NCBI GenBank assembly: GCA_016713535.1
Contig: JADJOY010000008.1
Coordinates: 1 to 64,000, forward strand
Origin: JADJOY01 sp016713535 [NCBI: Deltaproteobacteria bacterium]
Lineage (GTDB): Bacteria > JADJOY01
DNA length: 64,000 bases
Reading direction: 5' to 3'
Part shown: one piece after another, positions 8,424-17,243 of the stretch
Position numbering within the stretch: the first letter of the stretch is position 1
How the letters are laid out: the number at the start of each line of letters is the position of its first letter
Translations under genes and position numbers: made by a program
The notes under the pieces: generated by a model
What the model was told of the DNA's origin: nothing
Database searches by the model: none
The model's input: the letters and a program-made list of their open reading frames with translations, nothing else

Positions 8424-9994
8424 ACGCCGGCGCCGATCGCCCCGTGCTCGCCGTGCCCTCGGCGCGCACGTGGCGGCTGATGGCGCTCGCGCTGCTGGTC
8501 GCGGTGCCGCTCCTCGCGACCGCGATCGACGCCACCAGCGAGCGCAAGGTCATCAAGGACGAGGTCCAGCACCTCGCCTATCTGCGCTCGCTCGCCCTCG
8601 ACCGCGACCTCGACTTCACCAACGACTTCACCGAGCTCTGGCCCAAGTGGAAGAAGCACCCGTGGACCGCCCCGAAGACCGGACGCCCGCCCAACACCGC
8701 GGCGCTCGGGGCGCCGCTGGTGTGGCTGCCGGGCTTCCTGCTCGCGCACGCCACCGGCTCGGCCGCCTTCGAGCGCGCCGCGTGCGTGGCGGTGAGCGCG
8801 GCGCTCTTCTCGCTCGGGGTCTGGCTCGCGTTCCGGCTCGCGCGGGAGCGCTTCGGTGCCCTCGCCGCGGCGCTCGGCACGGCGTGGGTGGCGGGGGCGA
8901 GCTTCTTCTTCTACTGGTGGCTCTATCCGGGGCTCTATGCCCACGCGCCCGCGATCGGGCTCACGACGCTCTTCGTGTTCACGTGGTGGCGCGGCCTCGG
9001 TCGCACCGAGCCCCGGCGCTGGGCGGTGCTCGGCTTGCTCGGCGGCTTCCTCACCGTGATGCGCTGGCAGAACGTGTGGCTGCCCTTCACCTGCGGCGCG
9101 GTCGAGCTGATCTACGTCCTCGTCGGATGGCTGGGTAGCGAGACCGGCCTCGAGGGCGCCGCGGCCCCCGCCGAGCGGCTGCCCGCGTGGGCGCGCTGGA
9201 GGCGGGTGGTGGTGTGCGGGATCGTGTACGCGCTCACCACGTTCGTGGGCCTGCTGCCCCAGCTCCTCGCGTGGAAGGCGATCTACGGCGACTACCTGCC
9301 GCAGACCGGCGGCAGCACGTTCCTGCGCTGGCTCGATCCCTACCTCGTCGATCTGCTCTTCTCGCCGCGCTACGGGCTGCTCGGGTTCTCGCCGTGGCTC
9401 TACGGGCCGGCCGTGGGCCTCGCCGTGGCGGCGGTGCGGTTCCGCCGCGAGCCGCTGTGGCTCGTGGCGGGGCTCTACACCGCGCTCGCGATCTACCTGA
9501 ACGCGTGCCTGGCGTCGGTGTCGTGGTACGGCGGTGCCACGTTCGGGCCGCGCCGCCTCGACAGCCTCTTCCCGTTCCTGGTGCTGGGCGGTGCGTACGC
9601 GGCCGAGCGGCTGATCGCGTGGTGGAGGCGGTCGCCCGCGGTGCCGCTCGCGGTGGCGGGCGCGGCGGGGATCCTGTGGACGAGCGTGCTCGCGACGAGC
9701 TACCGGAGCGAGGCGATCAACGTCGGCATGGTCGGCGCCGAGCGCTTCCCGTGGCAGGCGAGCGCCGCGTTCCTCGACCGCGTGGGCTGGCCGCCGTCGT
9801 GGCCCGCCGAGGCGTGGTACTCGCTCACCCGCGGCCTGCGCTGGGGCCAGTACACCCAGCTCGCCGGCGCCGATCCGGTGCCCTTCGGCGACGGCCGGAT
9901 CGACCTGAGCCGGCCCGACCGCCGCCACCTGGGCGACGGCTGGACACTCGTGGATGGGGCGCCGGAGTTCCGATTCGAGATGGCGGAGGCCTAG
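8420..9994 (+). CDS. GT-C membrane glycosyltransferase (dolichyl-phosphate-mannose-protein transferase-like)
   Basis: 524 residues from GTG 8420, which overlaps the GT4 stop (GTGA). After the first membrane segment comes KDEVQHLAYLRSLALDRDL, the family's acidic periplasmic loop. About ten further hydrophobic segments follow. The open frame stops at 9994 after FRFEMAEA, but sensible protein continues: RPTDLYLYLMDL in one frame, then the original frame through 10318. An extra T near 9992 and a missing G near 10048 would restore a protein of about 632 residues. The gene is therefore probably longer than this open frame shows. Confidence 0.82.
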   Translation: MNAGADRPVLAVPSARTWRLMALALLVAVPLLATAIDATSERKVIKDEVQHLAYLRSLALDRDLDFTNDFTELWPKWKKHPWTAPKTGRPPNTAALGAPLVWLPGFLLAHATGSAAFERAACVAVSAALFSLGVWLAFRLARERFGALAAALGTAWVAGASFFFYWWLYPGLYAHAPAIGLTTLFVFTWWRGLGRTEPRRWAVLGLLGGFLTVMRWQNVWLPFTCGAVELIYVLVGWLGSETGLEGAAAPAERLPAWARWRRVVVCGIVYALTTFVGLLPQLLAWKAIYGDYLPQTGGSTFLRWLDPYLVDLLFSPRYGLLGFSPWLYGPAVGLAVAAVRFRREPLWLVAGLYTALAIYLNACLASVSWYGGATFGPRRLDSLFPFLVLGGAYAAERLIAWWRRSPAVPLAVAGAAGILWTSVLATSYRSEAINVGMVGAERFPWQASAAFLDRVGWPPSWPAEAWYSLTRGLRWGQYTQLAGADPVPFGDGRIDLSRPDRRHLGDGWTLVDGAPEFRFEMAEA

Positions 9995-10000
9995 ACGCCG

Positions 10001-10318
10001 ATGGGGCCGCCCCACGGATCTCTACCTCTACCTGATGGACCTCGGGCTGAGGAGAGCGCGCTCGCCGTCCGGCTGCGATTCGAGAAGGGGACACCGGCGA
10101 CCGCGATCGAGCTCAACGGCCGCCTGCCGGCGCGCTCCCTGTTGCCGGGCGCGCGGAGGGCCGGCAGGGCTCGGGTCTGGCGCGCCGTGGTTCCGGATCG
10201 CCAGTGGCGGTCCGGGCTCAACCGGCTCGAGGTGAGCGCGGCCACGAGCGCTCAGGAACCGTGGCGGCTGGTCGAGCTGCGCATCGAGAAGACCGCGACC
10301 CCGGGCAGCGACGACTAG
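10001..10318 (+). CDS. Separated C-terminal part of the preceding GT-C protein (probable frameshift fragment)
   Basis: The open frame encodes SALAVRLRFEKGTPATAIELNGRLP and later RQWRSGLNRLEVSAAT, the look of a beta-sandwich domain at the end of membrane glycosyltransferases. It is in the same frame as the gene ending at 9994, and the intervening residues only make sense if one base is removed near 9992 and one added at the GGG near 10048. It is unlikely to be an independent gene; no ribosome binding site precedes its ATG. Confidence 0.5.
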   Translation: MGPPHGSLPLPDGPRAEESALAVRLRFEKGTPATAIELNGRLPARSLLPGARRAGRARVWRAVVPDRQWRSGLNRLEVSAATSAQEPWRLVELRIEKTATPGSDD

Positions 10319-10427
10319 GCGCCACCACCGCGTCGGCGACGATCAACGACGAGCTCGACCTGCTGGAGGGTCGCGATCCTTCGCGACCGCGGATCTCGAG
10401 CGCGCCGGCCGCGCGCTCCGCCGGGTA

Positions 10428-10510
10428 CCACAATCTGCCAGCAGGTTCTGCCACAATTTGTGGCAGTTTCGGCCACAATCTGCCAGCAAAAATTGCCACA
10501 TTTTGCCAGT
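10428..10510. repeat. AT-rich island of TGCCA/TGGCA repeats with a 19-bp palindrome
   Basis: CCACAATCTGCCAGCA occurs twice (from 10428 and 10473). Between the copies lies the perfect palindrome CTGCCACAATTTGTGGCAG (10448-10466). Further TGCCA units reach 10510. The patch is much richer in A/T than its surroundings and sits between convergent genes. Confidence 0.75.
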
Positions 10511-10543
10511 ATTCCGCCGCCGATCCCCACCCAGATGAGCGGT

Positions 10544-10573
10544 AAAAGCCCTCGAAACGGCCGCTTCGGGGGC
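10544..10573 (-). terminator. Intrinsic terminator of the leftward glycan operon
   Basis: On the minus strand a 9-bp stem (GCCCCCGAA / TTCGAGGGC, one G-T pair) with an 8-base loop is followed directly by TTTT. It begins one base after the stop codon at 10575. Confidence 0.75.
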
Positions 10574-10574
10574 C

Positions 10575-11561
10575 TCAGGGGCCGCTTTTCGGGCCGCTCG
10601 GCCCCGCGGTGCGCTGCTGGTGCGCCAGCCACAGCGCCGCCAGCCCGCCGGCGATCAGCTCGGTCGCGGTGCTGAGCACGCGCTGGGCGAGCACGGCCGC
10701 CGCCACCAGCGGCGCCCCGAGGTGGGGTGCCAAGAGCCCGATCAGGCTCGCCTCGCGCACCCCGAGCCCCGCCGGCACCACGAACGCCACGTAGCCGATC
10801 ATCGAGCCGAGGGCGAACGCCCCCGCGATCGGCAGCTCGAAGCCGTGCCCGCCGCCGAGGGCGTGGAAGCTCAGCACCAGCGACGCACACCCGAAGAGCC
10901 ACGAGAGCGCCGCCCACGCCGCCGCGCGGACCGCGTGCTCGGGCCGGAGCTCGGGCAGCACTCGCCGCCCACCGGGCACGCGAGCGAGCACCACCTCGAC
11001 CGCGCGCCGCACGCCCCGCACCACCACGGGCCGCTGCGCGAACGCGAGCACCAGCGGCCCGATGACGCCGATCGCGACCGCCGCGAGGCGCGGCAGCCCG
11101 AAGATCGGATGCGCGGTGAGCAGCAGCCCGAGCCAGGTGCCGACCACGGCGCCGATCACGAACTCGAGCCCGAGCGCCGCGACCACCACGGTGGCGGAGG
11201 CACCTTCGGCCGCCGTGAGCCGCGCCCTGAGCAGCGGCACCATCGCCTTGGTCGGCAGGTACTTGCCGAGGGTCGCCATGGTGAAGACCGCGTAGGGGCG
11301 GCGGGTGGACGCGCCGAGCGCCTCGAGGCAGGCCCGCATCTGCCGCGAGCTCGCCCACGCGAAGGCCGCGTAGCTCGCGATCGCCGCGACGAAGGCGACC
11401 GGTTCGATCCGCGGCCGCTGGCCCGCGAACTCGCGGACCTTGGGCACCAGATAGAGCGCCGCGCCCGCGAAACACGCCACGAGCGCCGTGGCCGTGATCA
11501 GGCCCTTGGCGGCGCGATGTTTCGGCGCGGCGCTCGGCTCGGGCGATTCCGGCGGGCTCAC
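10575..11561 (-). CDS. UPF0104 / AglD-like integral membrane protein (flippase-like)
   Basis: This is a 328-residue protein with about eight hydrophobic segments. Family landmarks are MATLGKYLPTKAMVPLLRARL in the first half and VPAGLGVREASLIGLL in the second half. UPF0104 (lysylphosphatidylglycerol-synthetase-TM-like) proteins often sit in glycan clusters and are thought to handle lipid-linked substrates; the exact role is not settled. It is the last gene of the leftward run, 11 bp downstream of the GT2 gene and directly followed by a terminator. An overlapping 429-residue frame here is a shadow. Confidence 0.85.
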   Translation of the reverse strand: MSPPESPEPSAAPKHRAAKGLITATALVACFAGAALYLVPKVREFAGQRPRIEPVAFVAAIASYAAFAWASSRQMRACLEALGASTRRPYAVFTMATLGKYLPTKAMVPLLRARLTAAEGASATVVVAALGLEFVIGAVVGTWLGLLLTAHPIFGLPRLAAVAIGVIGPLVLAFAQRPVVVRGVRRAVEVVLARVPGGRRVLPELRPEHAVRAAAWAALSWLFGCASLVLSFHALGGGHGFELPIAGAFALGSMIGYVAFVVPAGLGVREASLIGLLAPHLGAPLVAAAVLAQRVLSTATELIAGGLAALWLAHQQRTAGPSGPKSGP

Positions 11562-11572
11562 GGGACGCCGCG

Positions 11573-12535
11573 TTAGGCCACGGCCCCGCCCGCGCCCTCG
11601 TCACCGTCGTCGTCGGGCAAGGGCGGCAGGTCGCGCTCGGCGAGGTTCGCGGCGAGGGTCGAGATCTGGTCGGCGAGGATGCCGAAGAAGAGCGTGAGCA
11701 GGCCCGTGACAGCCACCAGGAGCCCCGCGACGGTGAAGCCGCGGCCGCTCACGAGCGCGCGATAGGTGCCCTGGGTGAAGCCGATCGCCACCAGCGCGAT
11801 CCCGGGCGGCACGAAGAACCGGAGCGGGTGGAACACGATCACCAGCTTGAGGATCAGGTAGAGCGTCGCGAGCCCGTCGCGCAGCGGCTTCACGGTGCTG
11901 GTGCCGACCCGGACCACGGTCTGGATCGGCACGTAGCTGATGTCGAAGCCGCGCCGGTAGAAGAGCAGCGTCACGGTGGTGGAGGCCGAGAAGCCGTCCG
12001 GCAGCAGGTAGAGGAAGCGGCTCACCAGCGCGCGGTCGAAGATGCGCAGGCCCGAGTTGAGGTCGGGGATGCGCTCGCCGGCGATCGACTCGGCGACCTT
12101 GGTGAGCAGCCACTTGCCGGGCTTGCGGCTCGCGACCTGGTAGGCGCCGTGGCCGCGCTCGCCGACCACCATCGCCTCGGGGCGGCGCGCGGCGACGAGC
12201 TTCGCCACGTCCTCGGCGCGGTGCTGGCCGTCGGCGTCGCAGAGCAGCACGTAGCGGGTGCGCGCGTTCCGCACCCCCGTCTTCACGGCGGCGCCGTAGC
12301 CGCGGTTGCGGGCGTGGCGGATCACGCGCGCTCCGGCCGCGCGCGCGACGGCGCCGGTGGCGTCGGAGGAGCCGTCGTCGATGACGAGGATGCGGGGGCG
12401 CCCTGCGAGGCGCGCGAGCGCCTCGATCACCGGTCCGATGCCGCGCTCCTCGTTGAACGCGGGGACCACGATCGTGACGTCGCTCGCGGGAGCGGCGGCG
12501 GGTGGGGCGGCGGCGGGCTTGCGGCGAGTGGCCAT
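11573..12535 (-). CDS. GT2 glycosyltransferase, polyprenol-phosphate-sugar synthase-like
   Basis: 320 residues. The GT-A nucleotide-binding region has TIVVPAFNEERGIGPVI and VIDDGSSDATG, then metal-binding LCDADGQHRAED and LNSGLRIFDRALV. Two C-terminal hydrophobic segments (FFVPPGIALVAIG and LLVAVTGLLTLFFGILA) match DPM1/GtrB-like anchors. It probably makes the polyprenyl-phosphate-linked sugar used by the adjacent membrane transferases. It is the fifth gene of the leftward run, with 37 bp separating it from the upstream membrane protein. A short Ala/Pro-rich leader precedes the first strand. Confidence 0.9.
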   Translation of the reverse strand: MATRRKPAAAPPAAAPASDVTIVVPAFNEERGIGPVIEALARLAGRPRILVIDDGSSDATGAVARAAGARVIRHARNRGYGAAVKTGVRNARTRYVLLCDADGQHRAEDVAKLVAARRPEAMVVGERGHGAYQVASRKPGKWLLTKVAESIAGERIPDLNSGLRIFDRALVSRFLYLLPDGFSASTTVTLLFYRRGFDISYVPIQTVVRVGTSTVKPLRDGLATLYLILKLVIVFHPLRFFVPPGIALVAIGFTQGTYRALVSGRGFTVAGLLVAVTGLLTLFFGILADQISTLAANLAERDLPPLPDDDGDEGAGGAVA

Positions 12536-12572
12536 GGGTGGGGAGCTCGGGGGTGGGAAGCGCGGCTACTTA

Positions 12573-14408
12573 TCACCGCGGGGGAGCGCGCGAAAGCGCG
12601 GCTGCGTTGGCGTAGAGCTGGTAGCGAGCGTTGGCGGCGACGCGGGTGAAGCAGTCGAGCTCGCCCGCGGCGCCGAGCCACGGCATGGCCACGCTGGCGT
12701 CGCCGGGCGACGAGGTCGAGCCGCTCACGATCAGGGCGCGCGGCTGGCCGGTCGCCTCGCCCGGCACGACGCACGTCGTGCCGGCGCGGAGCGCGGTCGC
12801 GCTCGCGGCGACGGCGCGCGCGGTCTCGTCGTAGCCCTCGGCGGTGGCGCCGAAGAGCAGCGCGTGGCGGCGATCGCCGAGCACCACGCGACGGTCGAGC
12901 CAGTAGCCGAACGACGAATCCAGCACGCCCGGCTCGATCGCGACCAAGGTGTCGGGCGCGGTGCGGGCGTTGGCCGCGCGGCTCACCTCGACCCCCTCGC
13001 GGGGGGCGGCCCAGAAGAGCGCGCCCTCGAGGGTGGCGCCCGCGACCGCGTACGGCACGTAGGCCGCGCACGGCAGCGCCGCTGCGAGGAGCCAGGCGCG
13101 CCCGCGCGGCGAGGCGTCGCGCAGCCGCTCGAACGCGAGCGCCGCCAGCGGTGCGAGGAGCCCCCACACCACGAGCAAGGGCCGCGCGTAGAGGTTGTTC
13201 GGCCCGCCCTCGGGCGGCCGCACGAACGTGGTGAGCGTCAGGATCGCCGCGATCACGCCGAGCGCCTGGATGCGCGCCACCGCGGCGCCGCTCGGGTCGT
13301 CGCTCGCCGCGCCGCGATGTCGCACCACGCGCGCCAGCTCCGTCGCCGCCAGCACGCCGACCACCCCGAACTCGACGAGCCACACCATCGGCGTGTCGAG
13401 CAGGCGCGCCAGCGTGCCGGCGCCGAGGAGCGCGGTGAAGACGGCACCGTTTCGTCCGTCGCCTGCCGCCGAGAGCTGGACCGTGAGCCCGCCGCCGCCC
13501 GCGCCGCGCATCGAGGCGATGGCCGGCAGCGCGAGCGGCGCCGCCACCAGCGCCGCCACGCTCCACGCACGGAAGGTCGCGGTGCGCCACGGCGCGCGGC
13601 GAAGCAGCACCGCCTCGGCGAGCGCGGCGCCGACCACACCCACGGCGAGGCCCACCGTGACGTAGGCCGAGATCGCCGGCAGCGCGCCGAGCAGCACCGC
13701 CGCGAGGCCGACCCGCGCGACACGCTCAGCGCGCGGCTCGCCGGCGTCGACGGCTCGGGCGCTCAGCAAGTGGAACGCGAGCAGGGCCAGGAGCGCGCCG
13801 AGGACGTGTTGCGGAGCCCAGATCGTCGCCACGTAGGGCGCGTTGAACTGGCGCTCGTCGTGGTGGATCCACGAGTCGACGTGGGTCGAGGGGACGATCG
13901 CGCGCAGCGCCGCGAAGCCGCCCGGCAGCGGCCACGCGTGGGCGATGTCCGCGATCGAGCGCAGCGCCTGCGGGATCAGGTCGAACCCACCGAGGAAGGT
14001 GCCGGCCAGCGCGGCCGCGAGCGCGCCGCGGCGCGAGCAGCCGAGCCCGCGCGCCACGGCGTGAATCACCAGCGGCACCGCCGCCGCGGCCAGCAGCGTG
14101 AGCACCAGGAGCACCGGAAAAGGCGAGCCGCTGGACCCCGCGACCCGCAGCACCGCCGCGGCGAGAATGTGGAAGCCGTAGTAGTAGGGCGCCTGGCCGG
14201 CGGTCGCGAGGAACGGGTTCGCGGGCGGGAAGGTGGGCGACGTGCGGAGCGCGTTGGTGACGACGAGGTGCTTGTACCAGTCCGTCATGCCCATGCGGTG
14301 GATGCCATCCCCGCGCTCGAGCCCGTACGCCACGAACGGCACCGCCACGCACGCCGCGAAGAGCAGCGCGGCGCCGACGAGGGCGAGCCGGGCCGTGCGG
14401 GTGCTCAT
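12573..14408 (-). CDS. Multi-pass membrane protein, putative GT-C-like transferase
   Basis: 611 residues from the ATG at 14408, which overlaps the upstream GT4 stop by four bases. After one membrane segment the first loop has GMTDWYKHLVVTNALR and APYYYGFHILAA. Roughly ten to twelve further hydrophobic segments follow, then a ~150-residue soluble end (VLDSSFGYWLDRRVVLGDRR). This layout fits large prokaryotic membrane proteins of the GT-C or YYY (DUF2298-like) type found in exopolysaccharide loci. No firm family assignment; a role in transferring or exporting glycan is inferred from its neighbours. Confidence 0.72.
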   Translation of the reverse strand: MSTRTARLALVGAALLFAACVAVPFVAYGLERGDGIHRMGMTDWYKHLVVTNALRTSPTFPPANPFLATAGQAPYYYGFHILAAAVLRVAGSSGSPFPVLLVLTLLAAAAVPLVIHAVARGLGCSRRGALAAALAGTFLGGFDLIPQALRSIADIAHAWPLPGGFAALRAIVPSTHVDSWIHHDERQFNAPYVATIWAPQHVLGALLALLAFHLLSARAVDAGEPRAERVARVGLAAVLLGALPAISAYVTVGLAVGVVGAALAEAVLLRRAPWRTATFRAWSVAALVAAPLALPAIASMRGAGGGGLTVQLSAAGDGRNGAVFTALLGAGTLARLLDTPMVWLVEFGVVGVLAATELARVVRHRGAASDDPSGAAVARIQALGVIAAILTLTTFVRPPEGGPNNLYARPLLVVWGLLAPLAALAFERLRDASPRGRAWLLAAALPCAAYVPYAVAGATLEGALFWAAPREGVEVSRAANARTAPDTLVAIEPGVLDSSFGYWLDRRVVLGDRRHALLFGATAEGYDETARAVAASATALRAGTTCVVPGEATGQPRALIVSGSTSSPGDASVAMPWLGAAGELDCFTRVAANARYQLYANAAALSRAPPR

Positions 14409-15621
14409 CGCGCGGCGCTCTCGGCGTAGAAGCGCAGCACCTCGGACGCGATGCGCTCGGGGGAGAAGCGCTCGACGAAGGCGCGCTGGGCGGCGGGGTC
14501 GGTGGCGAAGCGTCCGGCGAGGACCTCGTCGATCGTGGCCGCGAGGGTCGCCGGATCGTTCGGTGGCACCACCACGCCCACGCCGTGCGTCGGCAGGAAT
14601 TCGGCGATGCCCGTGGTGGCGGTCACGACGAAGGGGTGCCGACGGCGGCGGCCTCGATGCACACCTTGTTGAGCGACTCGAGGGGCGACGGCACCACGAG
14701 CACGTCGGCGGCGCGCAGCAGCGCGAGCGCGCGGCCCGGCTCCACGGCGCCGATCCAGCGCACCCGCCCGGCGAGGCCGATGGCATGCACGCGATCGACG
14801 ATCGCGGCGCCGTGGTCGCCGAACGCCTTGGCGCGCAGCGACGGCCCCGCGATCACCGCCCGCGCGTCGGGCCGCACCCGCGCCATCGCCTCGACCAGCA
14901 CTGGCACGCCCTTGAACGGGTGGAGGCGCCCGAGGGCGAGCACCAGCGGCGCGTCACCGAGGCCGAGCTCTCGGGCGAGCTCCGCGCGCGCCGCGTGGCG
15001 CGCGGCCGCTCGGGACGCGTCGTCCAGCGCCGCGGCGCGGATCGTCTCGCTGGTGACGTTGAGCGGGATCACCTCGCAGCAGGCGTGCGGCGCGAGCTCG
15101 CGCACCGCCTTGAGCGCGATCCCCGAGATGCAGCGCACCGCGGCGCTCTCGCGCAGGAGCTTCCGCACCGCGAGCCGCGGAGCGAGGTGACGGCGGAAGC
15201 CGTAGTGGGCCTCGCGCAGCACCAGCACGTCCTCGCCCATGGGCGTGACCGCGATCGGCCCCGCCCACCGCGCCTTCCGCGCGCCGCGCAGTGCCGCGAC
15301 GCCGTGGGGATACGCCACCTCGACGTGGAGGAGATCGAAGTCGTGGCCGCGCACGGCGAGGAAGCGCGTCAGCGCCGACGCCCACGGCTCGACGTTCGGT
15401 GTGCGGCGCAGCGGTGCGAGGCGCTTGCCGAGCCAGCGGGCCGCGTCCACCGGGTGCGCGGTGAGCAGCGTGCCCGGCTCGCCGGTGAACCGATCCGCGT
15501 CGGCGGTGGTGAGGATCTCGAAAGTGTGACCCTGCGCGCGCACCGCGGCGGCGAAGTCCTGGTGCACGCCGAAGCCGAGCGACGTCGGGCCCAGGCCCGG
15601 CATGAACATCAAGATCCGCAT
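14405..15621 (-). CDS. GT4-family glycosyltransferase, one frameshift
   Basis: The protein starts MRILMFMPGLGPTSLGFG at 15621 and reads normally to ESLNKVCIEAAAVGTP near 14637. There the frame stops after two more residues. The expected continuation FVVTATTGIAEFLP and the rest of the domain are in the next frame, ending at 14405. A missing base in the GGGG run at 14633-14636 explains this exactly. Corrected length is ~405 residues. GT-B motifs are present: LALGRLHPFKGVPVLVEAM and ESLNKVCIE. The stop overlaps the next gene's ATG, which supports one gene. Start is ATG, with 14 bp between it and the upstream flippase stop. Confidence 0.85.
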
Positions 15622-15635
15622 CGCCCGCCTCGCTC

Positions 15636-17243
15636 TCAGCCGCCCGTGGGCGCGGCGCTCGCGCCGCCCGCGGGAGCGAGCCACCGCACCAGGTAGCGCC
15701 CGCCCGGGAGCTTGGCGCGCTCGAGGAGCGCCCGCTCCTCGGGGCCGATGACGCCCCCGAGGCGCATCGCCACCGCGAACACCGCGCCGCCCACGGCGGT
15801 CAGCGCCAGCGCCTCGAGCGCCGAGGTGGGCCACACCGCGCGCCCGGCCACCAGCACCACCGCCATCACCGCGCTCGCCCCCGCGACCCGCGCCGTGAAG
15901 GCCCACGGGAAGCGCATCCCGTACTCGCGCCGGCACACCAGATAGCCGCTCACCACCGCCGCCACCCGCGCGGCGCCGAGGACGGCGGCCCCCGCGGCGA
16001 CGCCGCCGAAGCGTGCGGCGAGCAGGAACACCGGCGCGGCGAGCACCAACAGCCCCTGGGACAAGAGCACCGGGCGGTAGCGCTCGTCGACCGAGAGCAC
16101 GATCAGCCCGAGGTTGAACGCGGTCTCGGTGAAGAGCAGGGCGACCAGCACGCGCGTGGTCCAGACCCCGGCGCCGAAGGGCGCGCCGTAGAGGAGCGGC
16201 AGGTAGTCGGCCGACATCACGTAGAGCCCGACCCCGACGGGCAAGAGCATCACCACCTGCGCCTTGGTCACTGCGGAGAAGGCGGCGCGCAGCTTCTCGG
16301 CATCGCCGCTCGCCCGCAGGTGCGCGAACATCGGCCGGTAGACGCCCCGAAATCCCGCGACCACCAGGCCGACGAGGTTGAACGCCACGTAGAAGCCGGT
16401 CGAGAAGAGCGCCACCTGGCGGGGGTCGCCGAGCGCCACCACGAGCGCCGGGCACGCGAAGGCCGGCCCCGCGAAGTAGAGCGAGAGCTCGTAGAGGTAG
16501 GTGAACGAGGCGAAGCGCGCGAGATCGCCGAACCCGGCGGCGCGCGCGGCGGGCGAGGATGGCGCCGCCGCCTCGCTCGGCTCGGTCGGCAGCCGCGCGA
16601 TGATCCGCGCCGCGGAGAGCGCCGCGCCGATCCCCATGAGGGCGCTCGACAGCGCGAGCGCGCCGATCACGCCGGGGATGCCGAGCCCGCTCACGATCGC
16701 GACCGCGATGAACGCCGGGTCCGTGAGCGACTGCGCGAGCGCGAGCAGGTTCACCTCGCGCTGCGCGAGGAAGGCGTTGAGCGTCTTCACGCCGAGATCG
16801 AGCACGGCGCGCGCCACCACCATGAGCGTCGCGAGGCGCAGTAGCAGCAGGCCCTGGACGCCGAGGTTGAGGTGATCCGAGGCGACGTCGGCCAGCACGT
16901 TGAGCGGCACCAGCACCGCCACCAGCACCACGGCGCGCGCGGCCGAGGCGCGCGCCACGAACGCGAGCACCGCGCGCCGTCCGCGCGTCACCTCGAGCTC
17001 GGGGAGGAACTTGGTGAGCGCCGTCGAGAGCCCGAGGCTCGAGTAGAGCAATACCGAGCCCACCAGCCCGCTCACCACGTCGTAGACACCCGAGCCGAGG
17101 CCGAACGCGCGCCGGATCACGATCGACATCACCGTGCTCAGCACGAACGCGATCGGCACCAGGAGCGCGTTCCAGAACACCGAGCGCGACACCCGGTGCG
17201 CGAGCGACGGCGCCGCGGGGGATGGCGTGCCCGGCGCGCTCAC
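15636..17243 (-). CDS. Wzx/MATE-like polysaccharide flippase
   Basis: 535 residues from GTG at 17243, overlapping the upstream GT4 stop by four bases. About 12-14 hydrophobic segments fill the protein, beginning RVSRSVFWNALLVPIAFVL with the polar positions typical of this exporter superfamily. Wzx-type proteins flip undecaprenyl-linked repeat units to the periplasmic face. Its location between two GT4 genes in one transcript supports that role. The open frame upstream of the chosen GTG is the shadow of the GT4 gene. Confidence 0.87.
   Translation of the reverse strand: MSAPGTPSPAAPSLAHRVSRSVFWNALLVPIAFVLSTVMSIVIRRAFGLGSGVYDVVSGLVGSVLLYSSLGLSTALTKFLPELEVTRGRRAVLAFVARASAARAVVLVAVLVPLNVLADVASDHLNLGVQGLLLLRLATLMVVARAVLDLGVKTLNAFLAQREVNLLALAQSLTDPAFIAVAIVSGLGIPGVIGALALSSALMGIGAALSAARIIARLPTEPSEAAAPSSPAARAAGFGDLARFASFTYLYELSLYFAGPAFACPALVVALGDPRQVALFSTGFYVAFNLVGLVVAGFRGVYRPMFAHLRASGDAEKLRAAFSAVTKAQVVMLLPVGVGLYVMSADYLPLLYGAPFGAGVWTTRVLVALLFTETAFNLGLIVLSVDERYRPVLLSQGLLVLAAPVFLLAARFGGVAAGAAVLGAARVAAVVSGYLVCRREYGMRFPWAFTARVAGASAVMAVVLVAGRAVWPTSALEALALTAVGGAVFAVAMRLGGVIGPEERALLERAKLPGGRYLVRWLAPAGGASAAPTGG

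Noticed and set aside
10315-11604. A 429-residue minus-strand open frame
   Set aside because: It is the shadow of the UPF0104 gene in another frame. Its sequence is Arg/Ala-rich without family motifs, while the 328-residue frame shows clear membrane segments.
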